Assembly (NCBI GenBank): GCA_033807695.1
Contig: CM066301.1
Coordinates: forward strand, 4,836,001 to 4,900,000
Reading direction: 5' to 3'
Source: Daedaleopsis sinensis
Lineage: Eukaryota; Basidiomycota; Agaricomycetes; Polyporales; Polyporaceae
DNA: 64,000 bases
The translations under genes were made by a program, and so were the position numbers. Shown piece by piece: positions 10,406 through 22,029 of this stretch. Below the pieces are notes generated by a model. That model was not told the origin of the DNA. It ran no database searches and saw only the letters and a list, made by a program, of their open reading frames with translations. Position 1 is the stretch's first letter. The number at the start of each line of letters is the position of its first letter.

Positions 10406-11748
10406 AGTGGAGTCCAGTACAATTTCCGGATGCAGGAAAGTTGCAGGAAAGCTTACCGTTTCCGTGCCCTTTCTGCCATCCGGAAATGGTCCGAACAGAT
10501 GACCTATCTTGGGCCTATCAGAGTGCAGGAAAGTAGACCAGGAAAGGCAGCCTGTTCGGGTCATTTTTCATGCCTTTCCCAGGCCTTTCTTGATGCAGGA
10601 TATTACTCAGAAAGCTTGCCTGTCTAGGCCAGATTTCCTGCGTCCTAACATGGGCCCGGAAGACCACCTGTTTGTCCGCCGGAAACTTGCCGAGTTGGAT
10701 AACTTTCCCGCCAATTTCAGGACACCTAATAATCCCGTGATAGGCAACAAACCCCGGACATTTCCGGCTTCTACATAGTCTACCGTGAAAGTTTACCTTT
10801 CCGACAAACGGATAGTGCAGACACATTACTCGCCGCAGGTCACATACAAAGCAATCAAGAATTCGTCAAAAAGGTACGTGGCAGGTCGCCTTCCACGTTA
10901 TTGGACCTGTACTTTCCTGACGCTGGATTTTAGGCTGTGCCCGCCGTGTGAGAACCACGCCGAGTCGGCAAGGGCCCAGATAGGAGACCCGCCTGGATCG
11001 CAGGTCCAGACCCTCCCCGGTCTCCTTCTAGCGATTGCCCACAACATCGCACTGTGCAATGATGAACAGATCCCGGACATCGCAGTGCGGGATGGCGGGG
11101 GGCGAGCTGGACGGCGGGCTCGTCGTCGGGCGCGTGGAGGGCTATCCTAGGACGTCGGGAGTAGTCGGAGATCGATAACGGCTGGCCGGTGCAACGTGTC
11201 CTGGCCTCTCGGGGGTGCGGACGGCGGGACGGAGGAGGAGGACGGACGAGAAATGAGAGGACTCTTGTTTGCCGGTGGGGAGATCTGGGAGGAGTTGCGC
11301 GGTGCCTGATTGTTTGACTGCGAGGGTTGCGGGTCCAGACCGCGGTCGACGACGGTCGAGACCCTTCCCATTCCCGGCCACAACACCCATGCGAGGGCTA
11401 GACCGCGCCGACGCTGGCCAGTGTGAGCTCGTTGGTAGCAGAGTGTACAGAGGTCCAGAGGAGCTCCGGGGGCGGTATGCGATGCTCAAACGCACCCGGA
11501 CGAGCTCAGAGGGATTCAAACCCCGAGTGCGAATTTAGGGAGCGACAAAAGAAATAAACCGGCCGGAGGAGGAAGTAAACGGCGGGGACGGAGGTGATGG
11601 GAAGCCGGATTTGGGTTGGGAGAGAGCCGGATCGGGGTCGGATCTCGGCGAGAAGGGGGAGTCGGGACGAACACGGTGCTGCAAGGGATATCTTGAAGAG
11701 CTCGCTCTCGAGTGTTCGTCCTTCACCCCTCTTAACAGTCCAGACCAG
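10406..11748. other. skn7 upstream region with dispersed short repeats
   Basis: Between about 10430 and 10800 the words GCAGGAAAG and their complement CTTTCC recur many times in both orientations, as in subterminal regions of DNA transposons or dense binding-site clusters. No coding region is supported. The part next to the skn7 start (about 11560-11748) should hold its promoter and 5' UTR. Confidence 0.35.
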
Positions 11749-14700
11749 ATGGATAACTCGTCCCAGTATTCGCCGCTCCAGAGGCAGCTCTTCCCCTCCT
11801 CCACCCTCCCGCCTCCTTCCCAATTACATCTAAACTCCTTTCCCCGCAACAACACCCTCCCGCCCATCTCCCACCTCCCCACCTCCTCCCGCTACCCGCC
11901 CCCGACCTACACACACCCATCGCTCTCCTCCACCGCCTCTCCCCTCTCCGGCCACACACTCTCCAACTCATCCACCCTCCCCTGGTCGAATCAGCGCTCC
12001 AGCTCGCGCGACGACCACGTACCCATCCGCCGTCTCTCCGAATCTCGACCAGAACGCGAAATGGCCCGCGACTCATCCCACGACCATCACATGTCCTCCT
12101 CCCATGTCAAGCATGAGCCCGAGGACAGCATGCCATCCACCTCAGACTTCGTCAAGAAGCTCTACAAGTGCGTATCTCACCGCATATACATCCGTCTATC
12201 GCCCTCTGACGCGCCACCCGGCCCACCGAAGGATGCTCGAAGACACCTCGTTCGCGGACGTCGTCGCGTGGGGCCCAGGCGGCGACTGCTTCGTCGTCAA
12301 GGACATGAACGAGTTCACAAAGTCCATCCTCCCGCGCATGTTCAAGCACTCGAATTTCGCCTCCTTCGTCCGCCAGCTGAACAAGTACGACTTCCACAAA
12401 GTGCGTACCCCGATCGTCTGCGTATCGGAGCCCCCCTCGCGTGCTGCGTGCTGACGCCCCGCGGCCAGGTCAAGAACACAGACGACAACCAGTTTGGCGA
12501 ACACGTGAGTTAGCATTCCCATCTTCTTTTCACGGTGCTCCTTCTCTTCGAACATGCGCCCGACTCCGCCGCGTAAACGTGCTTGACGCATCGAGGTACG
12601 ACCAGGGGGCCGCCTGCGCAGCGCACGTAGCGCGGGCGACCCCTGCTTCTTTTTCCAGCAGAGACTGCGGTCCCCTCGATGCCTCACGCCGACGCCAGTT
12701 GTCCGGACGGGGTTCAGGCACATCGGTGACCTCCCCCACGGACTACCTGCAGAACGTCGAGTTTCCTGTGTGCGCACATCGTCGATGCTCTGCCCTGGCT
12801 CTGTCGCGTCGACATTCGCGTTGGGCCGATGACGCACAGGTGCGCGTCATGGATGGACTGCTGGAGGGTATGAGCATATAATCGGCACCCGCGCGAATTC
12901 GCCGTCGCTTCCCTTGTCGTCGCGGTTGCACGTACTCGGTGTCGCGCTCGGTATATGCGCTCCGTTTGCGGGTGTGGGTGCGCATATAGCCTGGCGCGAT
13001 GTTTTCGTCGACGCGAGTTTCACAATCGTCGACTTTTGCTGTTATGTGCCGTCGTTCAGCAGTTGGTGTTCGTCCGACCAGACAGACAGTGGGCGGGCTT
13101 GAGAGGGGGTTCGGTATGCTTCGTATGCACTCCTCGGAGCATGAGGTTAGAGAGTGGATTACCGCACCAGAGACCGACTCGATGTACGCGTTTCGTGGGG
13201 CTCTCGCACACGCGAGAGTCTGGACTATCCGTCGAACCGTGCTCCATGTCTCTCATAGCGCATCTCGCTCACACGTTGCCCCGCAGAGCTGGACATTCCG
13301 CCACCCCGACTTCCACGCCGACCGGCGAGACGCACTTGAGAACATCAAGCGCAAGGTCCCTGCCGCACGCAAGTCCACGGGGCGCGGGGCGAACTCGCCC
13401 AGCCCGTCCTCCGCTGCGACCGTCGAGGTGCTCCAGTCGCAGCTCGACCGCATGGCCCGCGACCAGGAGGAGATGGCGGCGCACATCCGCTCCCTCGAGA
13501 CCAACTACCAGAATGTGCTGTCAGAGATGGTCAACTTCCAGCGCAACATGGCGCAGCAGGACGGTCTGATGCAGAATTTGATACAATATTTCTTGCAGTT
13601 GGAGAATGGTGGGACCGTCTCCTCGTAGTATAATCTCCGGTCAGAAGCTAATTTGTACTATTTGCTTTCTCGCTGTCGCTTTCCTCACCCATTGATCAAA
13701 TCCGGACCCGCTCGCTGGCTCCCTCGACCTCGACCGACGAACGTCCATCACGTAACCCCAACTTCGACGGCCCCCACCCGACTTTCCCCGCCCCCGGACG
13801 CGGTCTAGGCAAGCTCAAGACGGACCAGGTCTCCAACCCAGCCCCAGGAACAGGGGCCTACGCTCCAGACCCGAACCCCTTCCTCCCCGCGACCGAGGCG
13901 CAGCGCATGATGGGCGCCTACCCAGACGGCGACATCGCGCGGGCCTCGCTCGCGCAGATGAATGAGATCTCGCGCCGCGCCGAGGTCGCGGGCATGACGT
14001 TCTCCACGGCCACTGGCACGGGGGCCCCGCCCAGGCCGTCCTCGCGCGCGTCGACGATCATGGCCGCGGCCGCGGGGCTCATGCCGGGCATGGACGCCCC
14101 CGCGCGCCCGATGAGCAGGCAGGACGCGCTCGCACGCATCGAGGAGCTCACACGGATGCGGCCCACGCCCGCCGGCGCGGGCGAGGCAGGGGGCCAGACC
14201 GGGGCCCAGGCTGCCGCGTCGTCTTCGTCCACGCCTGCGCAGAAGGCGCGCCAGCAGCAGCAACAACAGCAACAACAACAACAGCAGCAGCAGCAACAGC
14301 AGCAGCAACAGCAGCAACAACAACAGGCGCAGTCCGCACAAGCGTCGTCGTCTGCCGCTGCTGCCGGGGGTTCTGGGGCGCTGGACGCCCCGTTCGACAC
14401 CAACGCGTTCCTGCTGGAAGACCCGGCGCGGTACGGCCTCACCGTCGACCCGAGCATGATGAACCATGAGGGCCTGCAGGTGTTCACGGTCGGGCACCTC
14501 CTCCCGCGCTCGACGCTCGAAGATGCGAACGGGAACTGGGCGTTCGACCCGAACGTGCTCAACCAGGTCGTCATGCCCACGCCCGAGGGCATGGGCGGGG
14601 ACCCCGAGGAGGAGGGCGAGAGCTCGTCCGCGTCCCCGAGCGCCGTGCAGCCCACGCAGTTCCTCGCCCCAGCCCCTGCTGCGAGCGCTAGCGCTAGCGT

Positions 14701-15548
14701 GGGGGCGGGGACGGCGGGCGGGGCGGGGCTGCAGCGGCCGGCGAGCGCGCAGACGCTGCGCGTGCGGCGGTCGACGTACGTGCCCGGGTGGGCGGTGCCG
14801 CCGCGCGTGCTGCTCGTGGACGACGACGTCGTGAGCCGGAAGGTGTCGAGCAAGTTCCTGCAGATCTTCGGGTGCACGATTGACGTCGCCGTGGACGGCG
14901 TCGGCGCGGTGAACAAGATGAACCTCGAGAAGTACGATCTCGTGCTCATGGTGCGTGTCGGGTCGTGTGCGAATGCGAATGTGAATGTGAATGCTGAGGC
15001 TGCGTGGCGCGCAGGACATCGTGATGCCGAAGCTGGACGGGGTGTCCGCGACGTCGCTCATCCGCCAGTTCGACCACATGACGCCCATCATCTCGATGAC
15101 GTCCAACTCGAAGCCGGCGGAGATCATGAAGTACTACCACTCGGGCATGAACGACCACCTCCCGAAGCCGTTCACGAAGGACGGGCTCTGGGAGGTGCTC
15201 GAGAAGCACCTCACGCACCTCAAGGTCATCCAGACGCTCTCCAAGGTGCCCCGCTCCGTCGGCGTGCCCCCGCTCTCGGACCCGTCCTTCGACAGCGCGC
15301 TCGTGCAGCAGCAGCTCGGCTTCAACCTCGCGGGCCCCGACGACGACGGGAAGATCAACCCGCTCGCGGGCATGGGCCTCACGGACGAGCAGTACACGAT
15401 GATCCTCCAGAACCTCGTCGCGGGCGAGACGTTCGCGGGCGTGAGCGCGCTCGAGAACCAGGCGCGCGGCGAGTCGAGCAAGCGCCCCCTCGACGACGGC
15501 AGCGACGCGCGCGAGTCGAAGCGCAGCCGCTTCGAGCTCATCGAGTGA
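11749..15548 (+). CDS. skn7: Skn7-type transcription factor (HSF DNA-binding domain plus receiver domain)
   Basis: Six exons join in phase to about 873 residues: 11749-12167, 12232-12400, 12469-12504, 13287-13608, 13809-14950 and 15015-15548. After a Ser/Pro/His-rich N-terminus comes an HSF-type DNA-binding domain ([12 protein letters not shown] through [34 protein letters not shown] read across exons), then a coiled coil, a Gln tract of 25 residues (14252-14326), and a response-regulator receiver domain. Receiver landmarks are acidic-pocket Asp653-655, phospho-acceptor Asp697 (first codon of exon 6), Thr725 and Lys747. In other fungi this nuclear factor is the end of a two-component phosphorelay and controls oxidative, osmotic and cell-wall stress genes. 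Two introns are unusually long (782 and 200 nt). The acceptor at 13808 is provisional, because coding-like sequence continues upstream of it. Confidence 0.92.
14252..14326 (+). repeat. CAG/CAA trinucleotide tract (25 Gln) inside skn7
   Basis: Mixed CAG and CAA codons encode an uninterrupted run of 25 glutamines between the coiled coil and the receiver domain. The mixture of codons argues for some age and limits slippage. Length polymorphism between strains is likely. Confidence 0.95.
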
Positions 15549-16609
15549 GCGCGGCGGCCGCGCAGAGCGGGAGTGGATGGAAGACGGAAGACGAAAGACG
15601 AAAGACGAAAGACGACAGACGATCGGTTGCTGCGGCTGGCGAGGCGAGGGCGAGGGCGGCCGCGCACCGAGACGAGACGACGCGGAAAAGACGGCGCGTC
15701 GCTGCGGGAGCCCCCATGCGGTGGTGGGGTGGGTTCCTGCGGCACACCGAGGACCTCCCGATGCTTCGGGGCGCGCGAAAGGGCGACGAGGCCCCGGTCG
15801 AGGTCGGGGGACGTTCGATCCCAGGCATGGCGCCCTCGATGCACGCGCACTGGGAGCTGCGCGCTACATACGGACGACGGGCCTCGCCCCATACACGCAT
15901 TATGCATTACTCCGTAAGATTATGTCCGCCTTGGATATGTACGGCTGTACCATCCATGTATGCCATGAAACACGTCCGTCGATGCTGTGATTGTATCCCG
16001 TGTAGTAATAGTGCTTTCAATCTATGTTTCGATCATCCAGTTTCATACATACATGTGTTCATCGCTCGACAGCGACCATGGGGTTTTCTGTTCGCAGACT
16101 CAGCCGCTCTTGCCATGGCGATTAGTAGCCAGCGCCTCTTCAAGTTGTTCCTAATCAGAACTGACGTATTGGATATATTTCCAGATAACCACGATCCTCG
16201 ACGTCCCCTCAAAGCACATACAAACGTCAAACCTGCTTCCACTTACATACTATACAAGCGAACCTGCCTTCAACTGTCGGTTAAGCCGTTTCGCGGTTTG
16301 CCGGTAGTGGGCGCTCCTCGAGCACCACGTCGCGACGCGACTTGACGCGTCACTTGTCTCCTGCTATCAATCTCAAAGATCGTCTCGCACAGTACACTGA
16401 GCTCTATGTAATTGTTCTCGCAACCCTTTGGCTACTGGTACAGGGAGCTCACACGCCTTTTGCACAGATGCACCGACGTTGCCTACTGAAATCGCGCGGT
16501 CGTCATTTCATTCAGCACAGGCCCTCCCTGAGCCTGAGTAGGTCAATCTCATCCGGTTCAGAAGGCTAAGGATCTCTTCTCTCTCTCGCAAAACACGCGC
16601 TGCAAAAGC
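15549..16609. other. Intergenic stretch between skn7 and the MYND gene
   Basis: No gene is supported. A short (ACGAAAG)n-like repeat follows the skn7 stop at about 15578-15620. The rest should hold the skn7 3' UTR and the promoter of the next gene. Confidence 0.4.
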
Positions 16610-18931
16610 ATGGAGAGTCCCGCAGAGAGCGAACGACTGGAGGCACTTCCGCTCGGCACCCGGATCACTCGACTCCACCTCAAGTTCGGCCTTCCTGGTG
16701 AGCTTCCCATGGCCATTGAGCGGTCAGAAACATGACCAACGCCGCTTTTACAGTGCCGCATATGACTCGGAAGAGACTGAGAGAGGTTCACCCCCGCGCC
16801 TACGACCTCTTTCGCAAGATGGACGCGTTCTATCAAGGCGAGCGCAGACGCCAGCGCTGGGGCAACCTCGCCGCGCTGGTGTACATCCTCGTCGAGCTCT
16901 GCCAGGACGGGGTGTTTTGTGACAAGCTGATGAACGGTAAGTAGCTATCTAACATCCTTGCAGAGTTCTCGACGGGCTACGACTGACTCATCGCCTCCAG
17001 CCGGGTTCCTGTCGAGGGTCGTGGATATGACCAACGCCGCCGACAACAAATCTCGCCCCCTGGAGCTCCTCTCGCTCGTGGCTCGCCGCGGAAGCAAGTC
17101 GACGCGGGCGGACCTGTGTCGAGAGGTCCCTGCGCTTAGGAGGGTTTTCCACAGGCTCCTCGATGCATCCTTACCTGACGCAGGCCCCATCACAGCCACG
17201 CTCGCGCACTGCGCCGAGACGGCAGTCCTCCCCCTCTCTTCGGATCTCGTCTCGGCTCTCATGCAGGCCGATATCTCGAACATGGTCGTGACGTCGACAT
17301 TCAAGATGCCGGGTGCTCCGCTTGACGTGGTCCTGCACAGCCTCGCGGTGGCCAGCCTCGTTCAGTACTTCACGGTGGAGGAGGCGATGCACATCAGCAG
17401 AGTACTCTCATTTTTTGCTGCGCTCAGCAAGAGCAAAGACATAGGCCTGCGCGCGGTCGCGCTGCAAGTCTTCCGCAACGTGAGGACCCGGGATACGTCG
17501 ACTCGGCCGTTCTATGTCCCACCCCCAGATCTCATTGACCGCGACCTGTCGCTCTCCTGCTTCACCCCAGAGCTGCAGAAGCTGTTCGTGGACTATGGAT
17601 ACGACCGCTGTACCCTACCGCTATCGGGAGTGGCGACGGACCGTTTCCGAAACGCAGTGGACAGCTTCGAGCAGCACGAAGACCAGTACCGGTTTGCGGC
17701 CGAGATGGCGGCGATATTCCAGAACACCTCGACGACGTTCAATGAAAGGTCGGTCACAATTCGCGGCTGTCCGACCGTCGACTGGTCTGCATATCTCCCT
17801 ATATGCGTGAAGTTCCTTCACGAGCGCGCTGCCCCAGGGGACGCGGATGTCGCAAACATCCTAGAGATGGAGTTTCTCCGTATGAAGCGGTCCGACGACG
17901 TGTTGGACGCTGCTCGACGCGCAGTTGCGGAAAACCCGCACAATCCGCATGGCTACTATATCTACTGCGATGAGATGTCGTGGAGAGAGGAAGACGGTCC
18001 AGACATGGCACTCCGTGGACTCGCTTGCTCTAATGTCTCTCTCCCGATCCGATGGCAGCTCCTCGCGTTTGCCGTGGACAGCTTGTCGACCAAAGGATGG
18101 AAGATCATCCTCGGCGCGGACAACACGGACGAGGCACGGCGGGCGTACGGGGTGGAATGTGTGCAGAAAGCGACCAAGTACGCGCAGACATACATGAAGG
18201 AGGCCCCTCCCGACGGAAAAAGTCGACTCGACGTGCTCAACACCTATTTCTTCGACGTTCTTCTCCTCCGCGGTCACGAGCTCAAAAAAGATTCGCCCAT
18301 CTTTCAGGTGACCGCTCTCGCTCTCGTCTACTCCGAACCATCCGCTCACCCGTCCCCAGAGTCATATGGAGGACATCGAGCGCACCGAGCGGCTCTTCGA
18401 CTACCTCGGCTGCCATGTGTACGATCCGCCCAAGCAGCCACGGATCGGGCGGGAACTATTAGGGTCCCACTACAAGAAATCCCCTGAGGCGCGCTGGGGT
18501 CCCGTCGTCGACCACATCGATTCTCTCATGAGCAGCCTTCATTCTCGTGCCCGCCGCCGTGCCGGCCCCGTACCGGACAAAGTTACTGATCCTACTAGTG
18601 CGCGGTATGCCGGTTGGGCGACGCTCAGTATGGACGTGCTCGCGGTGACGTCGCGCGGGCCTCTAAAATGTGGGTGCGACGACGGGATCGAGACGGCGTA
18701 TCCGGCCAATATTCGGCTGTATCCGTGCTCGCTGGCGTCTTGTCGACGGCGCACTGCGTTGCTGAGGAAATGCGGTGGATGTCATGGAGTGGTGTGAGTG
18801 GTCTCCTGTTTTCTGCGCTGGATTCGCGGGTGAACGCGCCGTTCGTTGTTCACAGATACTGCGACGACAACTGTCAACAAGCGGATTGGGAAAGACACAG
18901 GGCTGATTGCTCGCTGCTTAGTGGTACCTGA
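16610..18931 (+). CDS. MYND-type zinc-finger protein
   Basis: Five exons join in phase to 695 residues: 16610-16697, 16754-16936, 17001-18307, 18360-18793 and 18856-18931. The C-terminus is a MYND finger: a Cys pair in CSLASC, then LLRKCGGCHG, then YCDDNCQQADWERHRADC, where the last Cys/His ligands lie in exon 5. MYND fingers bind proline-rich partner peptides. The long region before it is mostly alpha-helical with no catalytic motif I can name; C-terminal MYND proteins of this size form large families in Agaricomycetes. There is no signal peptide or membrane segment. The role is unknown; protein-protein interaction in nucleus or cytoplasm is inferred from the finger alone. Confidence 0.88.
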
Positions 18932-19169
18932 CCTATGTCGGGCTTCAGCACTACTTGTCTCTATATTATTCCGTCCTTCGACAACCTTTTGTTCCGTGTG
19001 ACAACAGCAGGTCGTACACTCTCGAGATCACTCGTATAGCATGGCGGACTTCGGCCTCTCTACTTGACCGCGAGGGGATCAATTGACATCTGTAGGCGAG
19101 AGGACAAGGAAAGCATGGAAATCCAATTCTAAATAGCTCAATAGAAGATCAGCGGAGGCGGCCTAAGCA

Positions 19170-20146
19170 CTAATAGGCGAGCACGACTCCTTTTCCCTCC
19201 CACTTGCTCCAGTTGGGCATCGCCTCCTCGACGATGAAATGCGCCACGTCCCGCCTCGACACCCTATATCCGTCGCTCATCTCCGTGCTCGCGGCACGGT
19301 ACGGCGCCTTGCCAACGCCCGCACGCGACGTTCCGCCTCCAGCGCTGTCCGCGCGGCACTCCCCGTCCGTGAGCATCGCCGGGCGGACGACCAGCACCCG
19401 CTTCATCTCTCCGCGCCCCGGGAGCCCAGGCGCAGCCTCCCATCCCTCCGGCAGGATCTCCTTCTTCACGCGGTCCGCCGTCTCCCACGCGAGCCCGGCG
19501 CAGTGCGCGAGGACGCGCTCCGCCCCAAGCTTATCGACGTGCGCCCCACGGAGGAGCGTGCCGTAGAGCGGGCGGTGCGCGAGCGGGAGACGTGCGTGCG
19601 ACTCGTGGGTGATGCCCATGGAGGTGACGACGATGAGACGGGGCTGGCGTTCGGGCGCGCGGAGCGCGGCGGGGAGCGTGGAGAGCAGGTTGAGGAGGCA
19701 GCGGGTGCAGAGGTCCGGGGGGTCCATTGCAAAACCTTTGGTCAAGCTGAAGCTGGGGACGCCGCCTGGGGAGAGGGCGTAATGTCAGATCGTGATCTTT
19801 CGGAGAGGTAGAATGTAGTACAGACCGACTGTGAAGAGCACGAGATCAACGGTGCCATCGCCAGTAGCAAGGGCTGCTTGCCATGCTCTGCTGACGTCGT
19901 CGGCCTTGAGCGCATCCCCGTGAACAAGCTGTGCTTTGCCGTTCTTAACGTAGGGCTGGATCTGCTCGTCGTTGTCAAATACCGAGGTGGAACGGAGGAG
20001 GAATGTAACAGCTGCTCCTTGTTCTGCGGGCCGGTTACATGAGAGAGTGCGATGATGACCGTGATCATCGGGCAGTACGCACCGAGAAGCCGCACTGAGG
20101 AATAGTAGCCGATATTCTTGGATCCGCCAAAGACGAGAGTGTTCAT
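19170..20146 (-). CDS. NAD(P)-binding Rossmann-fold protein (atypical SDR / NmrA-like)
   Basis: Three exons on the minus strand join in phase to 285 residues: 20146-20083, 20023-19826 and 19765-19170. The N-terminus is a classic beta-alpha-beta nucleotide-binding start (MNTLVFGGSKNIGYYSSVRLL), followed by VTFLLR (beta 2), a VHGDALKADDV segment that resembles the D-V/L position of extended SDRs, and DLVLFTVGG. It is therefore likely a cytosolic dehydrogenase/reductase-like or regulatory NAD(P)-binding protein. No clear YxxxK catalytic pair is evident, so activity is uncertain. The donor of intron 2 (GTCTGT) is weaker than usual. Confidence 0.82.
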
Positions 20147-22029
20147 AGTATGATGACAAGCAGATTTGAAGAGGAATGGAGAGCGTCGTTCAGCACGTCG
20201 AGTCCCAGAAGTCGTCCCCCTGTTTTATAGACAGTAGTGTATAACTGCGGTGTCAGATGTCAACGTTAATGCTGTCACTCGAGGCTGCCACTGACGCTGA
20301 GCTTACCGCAGAAGTCTATCAAGGTACGGAGTCACGAAACGAGCCGCCTGGGACACTTGCAGCGTTCTGCCACTACGAAGTCGTTGCGATCCCGAGGTAG
20401 TGTCAGTTCGAGGTGCAGATGCATAGTGGTGCTGGTTGATACTCACGTCAGTGCTCTCCTCCTCAGGACTCCACACTTAAGAGCTGTGCTTATTGCGACC
20501 TCCAACGACTGGGGCGCCTGCCAGTGTCCTTACCTATGCCAGTGTGCGTCTGCTGCTTATCCTGGTTAGACGGAGTTCTTGAACCGTGATGTACGTTTCA
20601 AACAGTCACTCTGTCCATGGAATATCAAATGTGCCGAACGGCCACATACGGAGCCCTATGACGCGCCAACTTTGCGGCTCTGAGTCGGAATTCCTCTGTT
20701 GTCCACTACTTATCTGTTCACTGGGAAGTGCAAATGAACGGTCAGTATGCTATTCAATATTTGGAACGATCAAGTGGCATGTACGCACCTCATTCTTCAG
20801 ATCAAGCCATCATCCATGCACTCGCACATCTGTAGGGAGTTTCGTACGGTACACGCAGCAGAGACGATTCTGAGTCGACTTCGGCGGCATCACACGGTAC
20901 TTGTGAGCGCGCGGCTTATAATTTTGGAAACAGCGGGCAGTAGACACCGCTCGGCCCTCCGATGCACAGGACCAGCGGTACATGAATGCAGGTAGAGTCA
21001 CTATCTGTTCTTGGCCGAAACAAACAGGAACAACGAGTAAGCTGTGCGTATCACCAGATGCATTGTTCTACCGCGGGGAGAGTGCAGGCAGTAGTGGTGA
21101 GATCTTGAGACTCCATCGGCGTACTATGGACCACGTAGACGTCGTAGGCGTTGTTGCGGGTGTTAAAGTGATGCGAATGTGAAGACTCACATTCATTCTC
21201 ATCGATACCAATGTAATGTCATTGTCACTGCTCTATCCCACACAACAGAGGCGATCCGAACATACCGGCGGCAGTGAGGAAAATTCACGATTGGAGAAGG
21301 CATACAACTCTGAACTTGGCGAGATGTTGGGCCACAACAATGCCGAATTTCTTCATGATTGATCAACCTTAGTTGTTCCGCGACGATGAGGAGGTGGATG
21401 GTAGTAGCAGTTATACCGTTAGGCTGATTCAGACTGAGTACCGACAGTAACGAGGGTCACACGCCACGGATCTGTGACTGGACGCGTTTGGCGCTTAAAC
21501 CGCCAACTTTGGTGAGTACTGCCACGGTGCCACTGCCCCAATGCCAGCTGGCGGTCGGGCACTTTCACTGCGCGGGATTTCCCTCATCGCTATTGCTTCC
21601 AGAGATTTGAGATTTCGTTCACTCTCTCAGTGAGTCTATTGTCAACTTTCTCAACACATTCTCATCATAGTGCCTAGTAACCTTCCGGTCACGCACAGCA
21701 CTACTACTAGTAGTCATTACCGCGACGTGGTACCGTGCTGCCATAAGTTGGATTGATCTGTACTTAGCAGGGTGAGTACTTGAACCAGACAGTCGCATAG
21801 CACATCAGGTCAATCTGCGCCCTAACCGTGGTACTCGGCCAGGGATTATTCGGCCAGATACTGCTCTTTGGACTGTTATAGAATTTCAGTGGTGTGGCCG
21901 CGGTTCTACCTTCCCTATCATCTAGTCAGTACTCATCTTACACAGCCACAGTGATTCTACCCATTGCTGACGCCCTTGTTATGATTCCGTTATGAATGAT
22001 AGTTCAGGACCAGCGGACTAACTTCCGAC
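20147..22029. other. Long intergenic stretch, nothing recognised
   Basis: Both strands carry only short frames without domains or paired splice signals. No repeat or transposon end was recognised. It separates the conserved genes on its left from the duplicated families on its right. Confidence 0.4.

Noticed and set aside
9997..10502. Overlapping open frames of 140-187 codons on both strands, rich in His/Leu/Arg/Thr/Pro or Ala/Arg
   Set aside because: They are produced by the short tandem array at 10200-10405; composition is low-complexity and several frames are open at once.
11506..11882. tRNA-like B-box (GGTTTGAATCC on the minus strand near 11510-11525)
   Set aside because: No matching A-box, acceptor stem or anticodon arm could be built around it; the T-arm base is also non-consensus.
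13805..16345. Large minus-strand frame (15127-13805) and the plus-strand continuation of the skn7 exon 5 frame to 16345
   Set aside because: Both are by-products of very high GC content and the CAG tract. The plus frame runs on only when the receiver-domain intron at 14951-15014 is ignored.
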